DNA of 39,719 nucleotides from Pseudomonadota bacterium (GTDB lineage Bacteria; Pseudomonadota; Alphaproteobacteria; SP197). Each line of letters begins with the position of its first letter. The stretch's first letter is position 1. Under the pieces are notes generated by a model, which ran no database searches, was not told the DNA's origin, and saw nothing but the letters and a program-made list of their open reading frames with translations. Shown here one piece after another: positions 1 through 8,324 of the stretch. Location: assembly GCA_027592745.1 (NCBI GenBank), contig JAQCLG010000016.1:1-39719 (forward strand), written 5' to 3'. The position numbers and the translations under genes were made by a program.

Positions 1-653
1 AGCACCGCCGCGGCAGCCTCGCGCAGGGCGGCGGGATCGAGGCCGCCGAGCAGGGCCGGCAGCATGCCGACGCAGGAGAGCACGGCGTAACGCCCGCCGA
101 TCGCCGGGTCGTGGTCGAAGATCGCGGCGCCGTGGGCCTCGGCGAAGTCGCGCAAAGGCCGGCTGCCCGGTTCGACGATGGCGGTGAAGCTGTCGCCATC
201 CAGCGGCGCGCCCGCGGCCGCGCGCCAGTCGGCCGCAAGCATGGCCTGGGCCATGGTCTCGACGGTGGCGCCGGACTTGGAGACGGCAAGGACATGGGTG
301 CGGGAAGGCTCCAGACCCGCCAGCGTGGTCTGCCAGGTCCAGGGATCGACGTTGTCGACCAGGTGGCAGCGCAGGCGCGGGGCATCGGCCAGAGCAAGCA
401 GGGTGCGCGCACCCAGGCTGGAACCGCCGATGCCCAGGAGCAGGACGTCGTCGGCCCGTGCCGCGATGGCATCGGCGCGGCGCGCCAGGCCGGCCAGATC
501 GGCGCGTTCGCGGGCGATGGCCAGGCAAGGCAGGCGGCCTGCCGCAAGGTCGGCGGCAAGCGCCACACAGGCCTCGCCCAGCGCGGCCGTACACGGCTCC
601 TTGTGCGCGACGGGTGCACGGTCGAGCGATTGATCGTAGGGCTGCGCTGTCAT
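1..653 (-). CDS. pgi: Glucose-6-phosphate isomerase, 5' part (cut by left edge)
   Basis: Cytoplasmic isomerase interconverting glucose 6-phosphate and fructose 6-phosphate in glycolysis and gluconeogenesis. About 217 N-terminal codons are present; the reading frame runs off the left edge with no stop. Reading from the ATG at 651-653, the protein contains LLGIGGSSLGARTLL (phosphosugar-binding SIS loop) and VSKSGATVET, which corresponds to the PGI SKTxxTxET signature. The protein begins only about 70 residues ahead of the GIGGSxLG loop, shorter than in E. coli Pgi, suggesting the compact bacterial form. It follows the M16 gene after a gap of about 130 bases that shows no clear terminator, so it could be the last gene of the ileS block or have its own promoter. 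The family call is secure; the C-terminal catalytic half cannot be checked here. Confidence 0.93.
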   Translation of the reverse strand, partial: MTAQPYDQSLDRAPVAHKEPCTAALGEACVALAADLAAGRLPCLAIARERADLAGLARRADAIAARADDVLLLGIGGSSLGARTLLALADAPRLRCHLVDNVDPWTWQTTLAGLEPSRTHVLAVSKSGATVETMAQAMLAADWRAAAGAPLDGDSFTAIVEPGSRPLRDFAEAHGAAIFDHDPAIGGRYAVLSCVGMLPALLGGLDPAALREAAAAV

Positions 654-785
654 GGGTTCCTCGGTCGCCAGATTACTGCGGAAGGCGGCGGGAGGGAACA
701 AGGGGCATGGTCACCGGTCCCGGGCCGCGCCGGGTTCAACGCGCCGGGCGGCAACAGGCTGCAGGCCGATCGCGGATGGGAAGCA

Positions 786-2114
786 CTAGTTGGTGACGTC
801 CGCCTCGATCCCCTCGGGCCGGCCGGTGACGACCACGAGCAGGTTGTCGGGATCGAGCAGGCGGCGGGCAACGCGCTGGACGTCCTCGGCGCTCACCGCC
901 TCGATGTGGGCATTGCGCGTCTCCAGGTAGTCGGCGCCCAGGCGGTCGAGCTGCATGGAGACGAGCATCGAGGCGATGGCCGCATTCGACGAAAGCTGCA
1001 GCGGGAAGGAACCGGTGAGATAGGCCTTGGCATCGTCGAGTTCGGTCTGGGTGAGACCGTTTTCGACGACATCGGCGAGCACGCCGCGGACGACTTCGAG
1101 GGTCTCGGCGGCACGTGCGTTCTGGGTGCCCGCCGAGCCGAGCCAGAGGCCGGCGTGTTCATAAGGGTAGAGATAGGTGCCGACAGAATAGACCAGGCCG
1201 CGCTTGTTCCTGACCTCCTCGAACAGGCGGGTGTTCAGGCCGCCGCCGCCCAGCGCCTTGTTGAGCACGAAGGCGGCGTAGAAATCGGGGTCGTCGCGGG
1301 AAATGCCGGGCAGGCCGAAGGCGATGGCGGCCTGGGGCACGTCCATGTCGATGACCTCGACGCGGCCGGCCCGGGCCGTGACGTCGGGCACGTCGAGCGG
1401 TGCGCCGGCCTGCGGCAGCCCGGCGAAGGCGCGGTCGACCAGCGGCCCCAGGGTTTCGGCATCGATCGCACCGACCGCCGAAACCACCAGGCGATCGCGG
1501 GCAAAGGCGCCGTTGACGTAGTCCTGCAGGTCCTGCGCCGTGATCGCGCCGACCGATTCGGGGGTGCCGTCGACCGGCCGGCCATAGGCATGGTCGGGGA
1601 AGGCCGCGGCGCTGAAGGCCTGCCAGGCGACGGCATCGGGGTTCTGCGCGTCGTTCCGGAGGTTGATCACGATCTGGCCGCGGATGCGCTCGACCGGCTC
1701 GGGATCGAAACGGGGCTCGTTGAGCGCCAGGCGCAGCAGGTCGAAGGCCTCGTCCTGGTTCTGCGTGAGCGTGGTCAGGCTGCCGTGGAACTCGTCGCGC
1801 CCGGCATCGAAGGAGAGCTGCACGGAAAGTTCGTCGAGCCGGTCCTGGAAGGACTTGCTGTCGAGTTCGCCGGCACCCTCGTCGAGCAGGCCCGAGACCA
1901 TGTTGGCGATGCCCGGCTGGTCGGCCGGATCGAGCGAGGCGCCGCCGCGGAAGGCAAAGTCGAGGGCCAGGATCGGGATCGTCGGTTCGTTCTTCAGCCA
2001 GACCTCGATACCGGCCGGCGTCGTGAAGGTCTCGATCCCGGCGGCATGGGCCGGGACGTGGGAGCCGGCCAGGGCCAGGATCAGGAGGACGGCAGGTTTC
2101 AGGCCATCAAACAT
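786..2114 (-). CDS. M16 family peptidase, non-catalytic (R/Y-type) subunit
   Basis: A 442-residue protein with an N-terminal signal peptide (hydrophobic stretch at about residues 7-24, then AHA), so exported to the periplasm. It has the M16 fold but lacks the HxxEH zinc site: the corresponding stretch reads GIANMVSGLLDEGAG. It keeps the C-terminal Arg/Tyr-type substrate-binding region (TRLFEEVRNKRGLVYSVGTY). In two-subunit bacterial M16B peptidases one subunit supplies HxxEH and the other the R/Y pair, and the gene just upstream supplies HxxEH. The start ATG lies inside the last codons of that gene (8-base overlap), implying translational coupling and equal production. The likely role is as obligate partner of a periplasmic zinc peptidase; the substrate is unknown. 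Confidence 0.9.
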   Translation of the reverse strand: MFDGLKPAVLLILALAGSHVPAHAAGIETFTTPAGIEVWLKNEPTIPILALDFAFRGGASLDPADQPGIANMVSGLLDEGAGELDSKSFQDRLDELSVQLSFDAGRDEFHGSLTTLTQNQDEAFDLLRLALNEPRFDPEPVERIRGQIVINLRNDAQNPDAVAWQAFSAAAFPDHAYGRPVDGTPESVGAITAQDLQDYVNGAFARDRLVVSAVGAIDAETLGPLVDRAFAGLPQAGAPLDVPDVTARAGRVEVIDMDVPQAAIAFGLPGISRDDPDFYAAFVLNKALGGGGLNTRLFEEVRNKRGLVYSVGTYLYPYEHAGLWLGSAGTQNARAAETLEVVRGVLADVVENGLTQTELDDAKAYLTGSFPLQLSSNAAIASMLVSMQLDRLGADYLETRNAHIEAVSAEDVQRVARRLLDPDNLLVVVTGRPEGIEADVTN

Positions 2115-3447
2115 CGTCGTCTCCCTGGGGCAGCAGGACGCCGGTCACTTCGGTCTGGGGCACGAAGACGGCGCGGGCGGCGGCATTGACCTGCTCGACC
2201 GTGACCGCCGCGATCCTCTCGGGCCATGCCTCGATCTCCTCGATGGTCAGGCCGACCGCCAGGGAGGCGCCGTACCAGCGCGCGATGGAGGAAACGCTGT
2301 CGCGGGCATAGATCAGGTCGGCGGCCATGCGCGACTTGGCACGTTCAAGCTCGACCTCCGTGATGCCCTCGGCGAGCAGGTCGGCGATGGCGGCGCGCAG
2401 GGCGGCCTCGGCCTCCTCGGCGGTGCGGCCGTCGGCGGGCACGATCCAGAACCCGAAACGCGAGGGATCGACCGCATCGGAATCGTACCAGGCGCCGGCG
2501 GTGGCGGCGACGCCCTGGTCGACCACGAGGTCGCGGTAGAGCCGGCTGGTGGTCGAGCCCGAAAGCACCTGGGCCAGGGCTTCCAGGGCATAGGCCTGTT
2601 CGGACGGGCCGGTGACATGGGTCGGCGCCATGTAGGAAAGCTGGATGCTGGGCTGGGCCGCACGCGGGTCTTCCATGACGACGCGGCGGGCCGCCGACTG
2701 CGGCGGATCGGCGGCGCGTTCGCGCGGGGTAAGCTCGACCGCGGGGATCGCGCCATAGATGCGCTCGGCCAGCGGGCGGACCTCCTCGAGGGTGACGTCG
2801 CCGGCGATCACCAGGATGGCGTTGTTGGGCGCGTAGTGGGCGCGATAGAAATCGACGACGTCCTGATGGGTCAGGCCCAGGATTTCATGGTTCCAGCCGA
2901 TCACCGGCCAGCCGTAGGGATGGATGTAGTACTGCGCGGCGCGGACCTGTTCGGCGAGGATCGCCGAGGGGTTGTTGTCGGTCCTCATGCGGCGTTCCTC
3001 GAGGATCACCTGGCGCTCGGTCTCGACGTCCTCGTCGGACATCACCAGGCCGGTCATGCGTTCGGCCTCCAGCTCCATGACGAGTTCCAGCCGATCGGCC
3101 GCGACGTTCTGGAAATAGGCGGTGTAGTCGTAGCTGGTGAAGGCGTTCTCGGTGCCGCCGTTGCGCGCCACGATGTAGGAGAACTCGCCGTCGGGCATGT
3201 TTTCGGTGCCCTTGAACATCAGGTGCTCGAGAAAGTGGGCAAGGCCGTTCTTGCCCGCGGTCTCGTCGGCCGAGCCGACGCGGTACCAGACCATTTGCGT
3301 CACCACGGGGGCGCGGTGGTCGGGGATGACGACGACCTCCATGCCGTTGTCGAGCGTGAAGCTCTGCGCCCCGAACATGTCGGCGCGAGCCGGCAGGGCC
3401 AGGACAAGCAGCAGCAGGACGGGAAACAGACGTGGCAAGCGGTGCAT
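2107..3447 (-). CDS. M16 family zinc peptidase, catalytic subunit
   Basis: A 446-residue exported peptidase. The signal peptide covers about residues 1-22 (hydrophobic LFPVLLLLVLALPARA). The zinc motif HxxEH is present as AHFLEHLMFKGTENM near residue 75, with the third ligand Glu expected in the ELEAERMTGL helix about 75 residues later. The C-terminal M16 domain is present (STTSRLYRDLVVDQG). It overlaps the non-catalytic partner by 8 bases. The position downstream of ileS, lspA and BamF-like lipoproteins is a common alphaproteobacterial order (from memory) and fits an envelope housekeeping role in degrading short or misfolded exported peptides. A 125-base gap upstream holds a GC hairpin without a U-run. 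The physiological substrate is not known. Confidence 0.93.
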   Translation of the reverse strand: MHRLPRLFPVLLLLVLALPARADMFGAQSFTLDNGMEVVVIPDHRAPVVTQMVWYRVGSADETAGKNGLAHFLEHLMFKGTENMPDGEFSYIVARNGGTENAFTSYDYTAYFQNVAADRLELVMELEAERMTGLVMSDEDVETERQVILEERRMRTDNNPSAILAEQVRAAQYYIHPYGWPVIGWNHEILGLTHQDVVDFYRAHYAPNNAILVIAGDVTLEEVRPLAERIYGAIPAVELTPRERAADPPQSAARRVVMEDPRAAQPSIQLSYMAPTHVTGPSEQAYALEALAQVLSGSTTSRLYRDLVVDQGVAATAGAWYDSDAVDPSRFGFWIVPADGRTAEEAEAALRAAIADLLAEGITEVELERAKSRMAADLIYARDSVSSIARWYGASLAVGLTIEEIEAWPERIAAVTVEQVNAAARAVFVPQTEVTGVLLPQGDDDV

Positions 3448-3494
3448 GGGCGCCCTCGGTTGCGGAACGGCGGACAGTCAGGGGGGAGATTGTG

Positions 3495-3512
3495 GCAGGG
3501 CCGTGGCCCTGC
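3495..3512. repeat. Short perfect GC hairpin between lipoprotein and M16 genes
   Basis: An 8-bp perfect stem (GCAGGGCC / GGCCCTGC) with a 2-base loop in the 125-base gap between the second DUF3035-type gene and the M16 catalytic gene. There is no U-run on either strand, so intrinsic termination is unlikely. It could be a processing or stability hairpin, or chance in GC-rich DNA. Confidence 0.3.
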
Positions 3513-3572
3513 ACCCCGCCTCGCGCGGCTGTGAAGTCGCGTGCGCAGGCGGGCGCGACGCGGGGCCCGCGC

Positions 3573-4106
3573 CTAGAAGATGCCGAAGATGCTGTCGAAC
3601 CAGCTGTCGTCCTCGATCGGCGTGCCCTGCTCGATGGCGACGTCGCTGCCGATTTCCGGGCCCTCCTGGATCTCGACGGCGCCGCCGCCGGAATGGTCGC
3701 CGAACAGCAGCACGTCGACCAGCTCGGGATCGCCCGCCAGCAGCGCGTTGTCGTGGTTGAGGGTGCGGCGGATGCCGGGATCGGCCTCCAGCACGCCGGC
3801 GCGCACCAGCAGGTTCTGCTCGCCCATGGTGGCGTCGAGCATGGTGACGTTGATTTCCGCCGCGACCGTGTCGTCGGCGATGACCGTGCTCTCGGCCTGG
3901 TTCGGGTTCTCAGGGCGCAGGCCGTATTCGGGCGGCACGGTGAGGGGAATGGCGCGCGAGGCGGTGACCTCGCTGGGCGGCATGTAGCCGCGGCCTTCCT
4001 GCTCGTGGACGCTGCCGCAGGCGCCCAGCAGCATCACGCCCAGGGCCAGGGCTGCGGGAACGAGCGCGCGGGAAACGGTCGGGCGGGAAACGGTGGGGCG
4101 AATCAT
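3573..4106 (-). CDS. DUF3035 (BamF-like) lipoprotein, second copy
   Basis: A 177-residue predicted lipoprotein. The start at 4106 (MIRPTVSRP) is preferred because it gives a compact signal peptide ending in the lipobox LLGAC, with the lipidated Cys near residue 28. The mature part holds MPPSEV and IPLTVPPEYGLRPENPNQ, which resembles the conserved core of DUF3035 proteins, named BamF-like for a proposed link to outer-membrane assembly. The C-terminus is acidic and ends in WFDSIFGIF. It lies 4 bases after the stop of another DUF3035-type lipoprotein, so the two form a tandem pair in the lspA block. The family assignment is from the proline-rich motif and context. Confidence 0.72.
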   Translation of the reverse strand: MIRPTVSRPTVSRALVPAALALGVMLLGACGSVHEQEGRGYMPPSEVTASRAIPLTVPPEYGLRPENPNQAESTVIADDTVAAEINVTMLDATMGEQNLLVRAGVLEADPGIRRTLNHDNALLAGDPELVDVLLFGDHSGGGAVEIQEGPEIGSDVAIEQGTPIEDDSWFDSIFGIF

Positions 4107-4110
4107 GGCG

Positions 4111-4689
4111 TCAGAAGATGCCCTCGAGCAGGCCCTTTTCCTCGGGCTCGACGACCACGGCCTGGAAGTCGCCGGCATTGGCCGGCAGGCCGAGCGCGGC
4201 GTTGTTCTGCAGGCGCTGCTTCTCGGCGGCCGGGTCGATCACGACCTCGGTGTCGTCGGGGTGTTCGAGCCAGAACTGCAGCTCCTCGAAGAAGCCGTGT
4301 TCGGTGACGATCCTCTTGTGCTCGATGTCGATCGTCTCGCGGATCTCGGGCTCGTTGGCATCGGTCTCGGCCTGGACCATCAGCATCGTCTCGGCGGCGC
4401 TGGCCCCGACGGTGCTGCCGGGATCGCCGCCCAGGAGCACGGCCATGGCCTGCTGCTGGGGCTGCAGTTCCTGGGGCCGGGCCATGCCGGGCTGGGGCTG
4501 GGGCAGGACGTCGAGCGTGGGCGGCATCTCCAGGGGCGCACGCGTGACGACGTTGAACTCGTCGGGCGAGCTCTTGTTGACGCCCAGGGCATCGCGCAGG
4601 TTGCTGCAGCCGCCCGTCGAAAGGCCCAGGGCAAGCAGCAGCACGCCCGGCAGGGCGGCGCGGCGGCAGGTGGCAAGGCGTGACATCAT
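4111..4689 (-). CDS. DUF3035 (BamF-like) lipoprotein, first copy
   Basis: A 192-residue predicted lipoprotein from the start at 4689 (MMSRLATCRR). The signal peptide is PGVLLLALGLSTGGC, with the lipobox Cys near residue 28. The sequence after it, NLRDALGVNKSSPDEFNVVT and then RAPLEMPPTLDVLP, closely matches the usual DUF3035/BamF opening. An upstream ATG at 4758 overlaps the lspA stop as ATGA and would add 23 residues; it suggests coupling but gives an unusually long leader, so 4689 is preferred. Lying directly after lspA, it is itself a likely substrate of LspA. Its function, probably at the inner face of the outer membrane, is inferred from family naming. Confidence 0.8.
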   Translation of the reverse strand: MMSRLATCRRAALPGVLLLALGLSTGGCSNLRDALGVNKSSPDEFNVVTRAPLEMPPTLDVLPQPQPGMARPQELQPQQQAMAVLLGGDPGSTVGASAAETMLMVQAETDANEPEIRETIDIEHKRIVTEHGFFEELQFWLEHPDDTEVVIDPAAEKQRLQNNAALGLPANAGDFQAVVVEPEEKGLLEGIF

Positions 4690-4754
4690 GGTCCAACCAT
4701 AATCCGAAACGGTGCCGGGCGGAAACGCCGCAGCGGCACAATCGCGCGGCGTGT

Positions 4755-5255
4755 TCATCGGCCCTTCGTCTTGCCCGGGGTTCGTGGCGTCATCATGGCA
4801 TCGACCACGAGCAGCAGCACGCCGACGGTGATCGCGGCATCGGCGATGTTGAAGGCGGGCCAGCTGTAACCGGCGACATGGACGTCGAAGAAGTCGGCCA
4901 CGGCGCCGTAACGCACCCGGTCCAGGGCATTGCCCAGCGCCCCGCCGATCACCAGGCCGATGGCGACGACCGGCAGGGGTTTCTGCGCCTGGCGCAGCCA
5001 GAACACCAGGCCGAGCGAGATGGCGACCGCGAGCGCGGTCAGCAACCAGCGCGTCGTCTCCTCGCCGCCGCTGAACATGCCGAAGCTGACCCCCCGGTTC
5101 CAGACCATGACGATGCGGAAGAACCCGGTGATCTCGACGGGCTGGAAGTTCAGCCCGTTCAGGAACTCGATCAGCACCGCCTTGGAGACCTGGTCGGCGA
5201 CCAGCACCACCGCGGCGACGGCAAGGCCGTAACGCAGGGCGCGGGCGGGCGTCAG
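4755..5255 (-). CDS. lspA: Lipoprotein signal peptidase II, probable CTG start
   Basis: LspA is the inner-membrane aspartyl protease that removes signal peptides from diacylated prolipoproteins. The sequence shows four hydrophobic segments, a DQVSK motif in the first, and the two catalytic Asp regions: GGALGNALDRVRYGAVADFF and PAFNIADAAITVG. No ATG, GTG or TTG in this frame would preserve the first membrane segment. A CTG at 5253-5255 does, giving 166 residues, the normal LspA size. It overlaps the ileS stop as CTGA and has GGAGG with a 7-base gap upstream (5263-5267). The gene therefore appears to start at CTG by coupling to ileS termination. A sequencing error replacing ATG is the alternative. 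It is followed by two lipoprotein genes. Confidence 0.92.
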   Translation of the reverse strand: MTPARALRYGLAVAAVVLVADQVSKAVLIEFLNGLNFQPVEITGFFRIVMVWNRGVSFGMFSGGEETTRWLLTALAVAISLGLVFWLRQAQKPLPVVAIGLVIGGALGNALDRVRYGAVADFFDVHVAGYSWPAFNIADAAITVGVLLLVVDAMMTPRTPGKTKGR

Positions 5256-8101
5256 GAGCCGACCTCCGAGACATCGGCGACCTCGGCAACGGCCGTGGCG
5301 CAGCGCCGGCAGGTGTCGGACATGATCGGGTCCTGCCCGACCTCCTCCAGCACCATCCAGCAACGCTCGCAGCGCTGGCCGTCGGCCATGTGGACGATGA
5401 CGCCGATGTCCCTGACGTCCTCCAGCCGGTACGCCTCGGCGGGCGCCTCGCCCTCCTGGACCGTCACCGCGGAGGTGATGGCGATCTCGGCGAGATCCAG
5501 GTCCTCCAGCGCGGTGATGTCGGCGGCCGTCGCCCAGACGTGGGGATGGGCCTGCAGGCTCGCACCCAGGCGCTTCTCGCGCCGCTCGACCTCGATCGCG
5601 CCGGTGACGACGCGGCGCAGACGGCGGACCCTGGCCCACCTGGCCGCCAGCCTGTCGTCGCGCCAGTCGGCGGGCACGTCGGGGAAGAGGCGGCGGTGGA
5701 CGCTTTCACCCTCGCCGGGGAAGCGCGTCAGCCAGGCCTCCTCGGCGGTGAAGGCGAGAATCGGCGCAAGCCATGCCGTCAGGCAGGAGAACAGGTGGTC
5801 GAGCACCGTGCGCGCGGCGCGCCGGCGCACGGTGTTGGCGGCATCGCAGTAGAGCGCGTCCTTGCGGATGTCGAAGTAGAAGGCCGAAAGGTCCGTGGCG
5901 CAGAAGTTGTGGAGCGCGATGAACAGCTCGTGGAAATCGAAGTCGGCGATGTTCTGGCGCACCTGGGTATCGAGTTCGGCCAGGCGATGGAGCACCCAGC
6001 GCTCCAGCTCGGGCATGTCGGCGACGTCGATGCGTTCCTCGTCCGAGAAACCCGCAAGGTTGCCCAGCAGGTAACGCAGCGTGTTGCGCAGGCGCCGGTA
6101 GCTGTCGGCTTGGTACTTCAGGATCTCGTCGGAGATGCGCAGGTCTTCGCTGTAGTCGGCCGAGACGACCCAGATGCGCAGGATGTCGGCGCCGAGCTGG
6201 TCGATGACCTTCTGGGGCGCGACGACATTGCCCAGCGACTTCGACATCTTGCGGCCCTCGCCGTCCATGACGAAGCCGTGCGTCAACACCGCGTCATAGG
6301 GCGCGCGCCCGCGGGTGCCGCAGCTTTCCAGCAGCGAGCTGTGGAACCAGCCGCGGTGCTGGTCGGAGCCTTCGAGATAGAGCGAAGCGGGCCATTGCAG
6401 GTCCGCCCGCTGCTCCAGACAGAAGGCGTGGGTCGAACCGGAATCGAACCAGACGTCGAGGATGTCGCGGACCTGTTCGTAGTCCTGCGCCTTGTAGTCG
6501 TTGCCAAGGAAACGCTGGGGGTCGTCGGCGAACCAGACGTCGGCCCCCTCCTCCTCCACGGCTTGGGCGATGCGGTCGATGACGGCCTGGTCGCGCAGGA
6601 TCTCGCCGGTCTCCTTGTGGACGAAGACGGCGATGGGCACGCCCCAGGCGCGCTGGCGCGAGAGCACCCAGTCGGGCCGGGTCTCGATCATGCCGCGCAG
6701 GCGGGTCTTGCCGGCGGCCGGCACGAAGCGGGTGGCGTCGATCGCGGCGAGCGCGGTGTCGCGCAGGCCGCCATGCTCCATCGAGACGAACCACTGGCTG
6801 GTGTTGCGGAAGATGAGCGGGGCCTTCGACCTCCAGCTATGGGGATAGCTGTGGCGCAGGCTGGCCTTGCCCAGCATCGCCCCGCTGGCGGCAAGCGTGC
6901 GGATGACGGCGCCGTTGGCATCGCCCTCCTTGCCCTCGGGTGTGAGCACGCGGGCGCCGGCAAAGAGCGGCACATGGTCGAAATAGGCGCCGTCCTCGCC
7001 CACGGTATGGGGCACCTCGATGCCGTTTGCCATGCCCAGCACCCAGTCCTCGGCGCCATGGCCCGGCGCAATGTGGACGAAGCCGGTGCCCTGCTCGGTG
7101 GTGACATGGTCGCCCGCCAGCAGGGGCACGTCGTAGTCGTAGCCCTGGCCGCGCAAGGGATGGGCGCAGACCGTGCCGGCGAGATCGTCGCCCTTGAAGC
7201 GGGCAAGCTCCCTGTGGCCGGCGATGCCGGCGCGGCGCAGCGAATCCTCCAGCAGCTCGGCGACGTAGAGCAGCTTCTGCCCGAGCCTGGCGCCGGACTT
7301 CTCGGCAAGCTCCGTCACCTCGATGAGGCGGTAGTCGAACCCGGCGCCATAGGCGATGGCGCGGTTGCCGGGGATGGTCCAGGGCGTCGTCGTCCAGATG
7401 ACGACGAAGGCGCCTTCGAACTCCGGCCGCGAGGCCGTCACCACGGGGAAGGCCAGATCGATCGTCGTCGACTTGTGCTCGTGGTACTCGACCTCGGCCT
7501 CGGCCAGCGCGGTCTTCTCGACGCAGGACCACATCACCGGCTTGGAGCCGCGGTAGAGCATGCCGTTCATGACGAACTTGCCGAGCTCGCGCACGATCTG
7601 CGCCTCGGCGGGATAGGCCATGGTGGTGTAGGGGTTCTTCCAGTCGCCGGTGACGCCCAGGCGCTGGAACTCCTCGCGCTGCACGCCGATCCAGTGGTCG
7701 GCGAACTCCCGGCATTCGCGGCGGAAGGCGACGATGTCGACCTCGTCCTTGTTGCGGCCGGCGGCGCGGTACTTCTCCTCGATCTTCCACTCGATGGGCA
7801 GGCCGTGGCAGTCCCAGCCCGGCACGTAGTTGGCGTCCTTGCCCAGCATCTGCTGCGAGCGGTTGATGACGTCCTTGAGGATCTTGTTGAGCGCGTGGCC
7901 GATGTGCAGGTGGCCGTTCGCATACGGCGGCCCATCGTGCAGGATGAACTTCTCGCGGCCCTTCGAATCCTCGCGGAGCACGGCATAGAGGTCCATCGCC
8001 TCCCAGCGCGCGAGCAACTCGGGCTCCCGCTGGGGCAGGCCGGCGCGCATGGGGAAGTCGGTCTCGGGCAGGAACAGGGTCGACTTGTAGTCGGCGGTCA
8101 T
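5252..8101 (-). CDS. ileS: Isoleucyl-tRNA synthetase
   Basis: Class I synthetase charging tRNA-Ile in the cytoplasm. The protein is 949 residues from the ATG at 8101 (MTADYKSTL), the normal start; the frame stays open for another 30 codons upstream but without family-like sequence. Visible are the HIGH motif (YANGHLHIGHALNKILKD, about residue 60), the CP1 editing domain (TTTPWTIPGNRAIAYG, TEQGTGFVHIAPGHGAED), the KMSKS loop (GRKMSKSLGN, about residue 600) and the C-terminal zinc finger CERC...CRRC. It is the first gene of the block with lspA, which overlaps it by 4 bases. In many alphaproteobacteria ribF is directly upstream (from memory); here a dioxygenase gene and an AT-rich decayed gene separate them. 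Confidence 0.98.
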   Translation of the reverse strand: MTADYKSTLFLPETDFPMRAGLPQREPELLARWEAMDLYAVLREDSKGREKFILHDGPPYANGHLHIGHALNKILKDVINRSQQMLGKDANYVPGWDCHGLPIEWKIEEKYRAAGRNKDEVDIVAFRRECREFADHWIGVQREEFQRLGVTGDWKNPYTTMAYPAEAQIVRELGKFVMNGMLYRGSKPVMWSCVEKTALAEAEVEYHEHKSTTIDLAFPVVTASRPEFEGAFVVIWTTTPWTIPGNRAIAYGAGFDYRLIEVTELAEKSGARLGQKLLYVAELLEDSLRRAGIAGHRELARFKGDDLAGTVCAHPLRGQGYDYDVPLLAGDHVTTEQGTGFVHIAPGHGAEDWVLGMANGIEVPHTVGEDGAYFDHVPLFAGARVLTPEGKEGDANGAVIRTLAASGAMLGKASLRHSYPHSWRSKAPLIFRNTSQWFVSMEHGGLRDTALAAIDATRFVPAAGKTRLRGMIETRPDWVLSRQRAWGVPIAVFVHKETGEILRDQAVIDRIAQAVEEEGADVWFADDPQRFLGNDYKAQDYEQVRDILDVWFDSGSTHAFCLEQRADLQWPASLYLEGSDQHRGWFHSSLLESCGTRGRAPYDAVLTHGFVMDGEGRKMSKSLGNVVAPQKVIDQLGADILRIWVVSADYSEDLRISDEILKYQADSYRRLRNTLRYLLGNLAGFSDEERIDVADMPELERWVLHRLAELDTQVRQNIADFDFHELFIALHNFCATDLSAFYFDIRKDALYCDAANTVRRRAARTVLDHLFSCLTAWLAPILAFTAEEAWLTRFPGEGESVHRRLFPDVPADWRDDRLAARWARVRRLRRVVTGAIEVERREKRLGASLQAHPHVWATAADITALEDLDLAEIAITSAVTVQEGEAPAEAYRLEDVRDIGVIVHMADGQRCERCWMVLEEVGQDPIMSDTCRRCATAVAEVADVSEVGS

Positions 8102-8324
8102 GGAAGACGATTCCGATGTCGTGGGCGGATGCGGGCGAACGCGACGTTCCCGGCCCTCAGAGGAGGACCGGGCCTGTAATTCGCAGCCCAACCGCCGCTT
8201 TGCAAGGTCCGCACGACATGGTGGCGCTGATTAGCACCGGGGGGTGGGGGAGTCGAGGGGGGCGCTCCAAAGCTTCGAACTCAATCACGAGCAGGCCGCT
8301 ATCAAAAGACACGAAACTGAGCGA

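Noticed and set aside
111-3534. Long plus-strand open frames at 111-2189 and 1663-3534
   Set aside because: Their translations are Gly/Arg/Asp-rich without family motifs and lie opposite clear minus-strand genes (pgi, both M16 genes). They are antisense shadows of high-GC codon use.
5390-8179. A 929-codon plus-strand open frame opposite ileS
   Set aside because: It mirrors ileS on the other strand; no recognisable domain and a composition typical of antisense frames.
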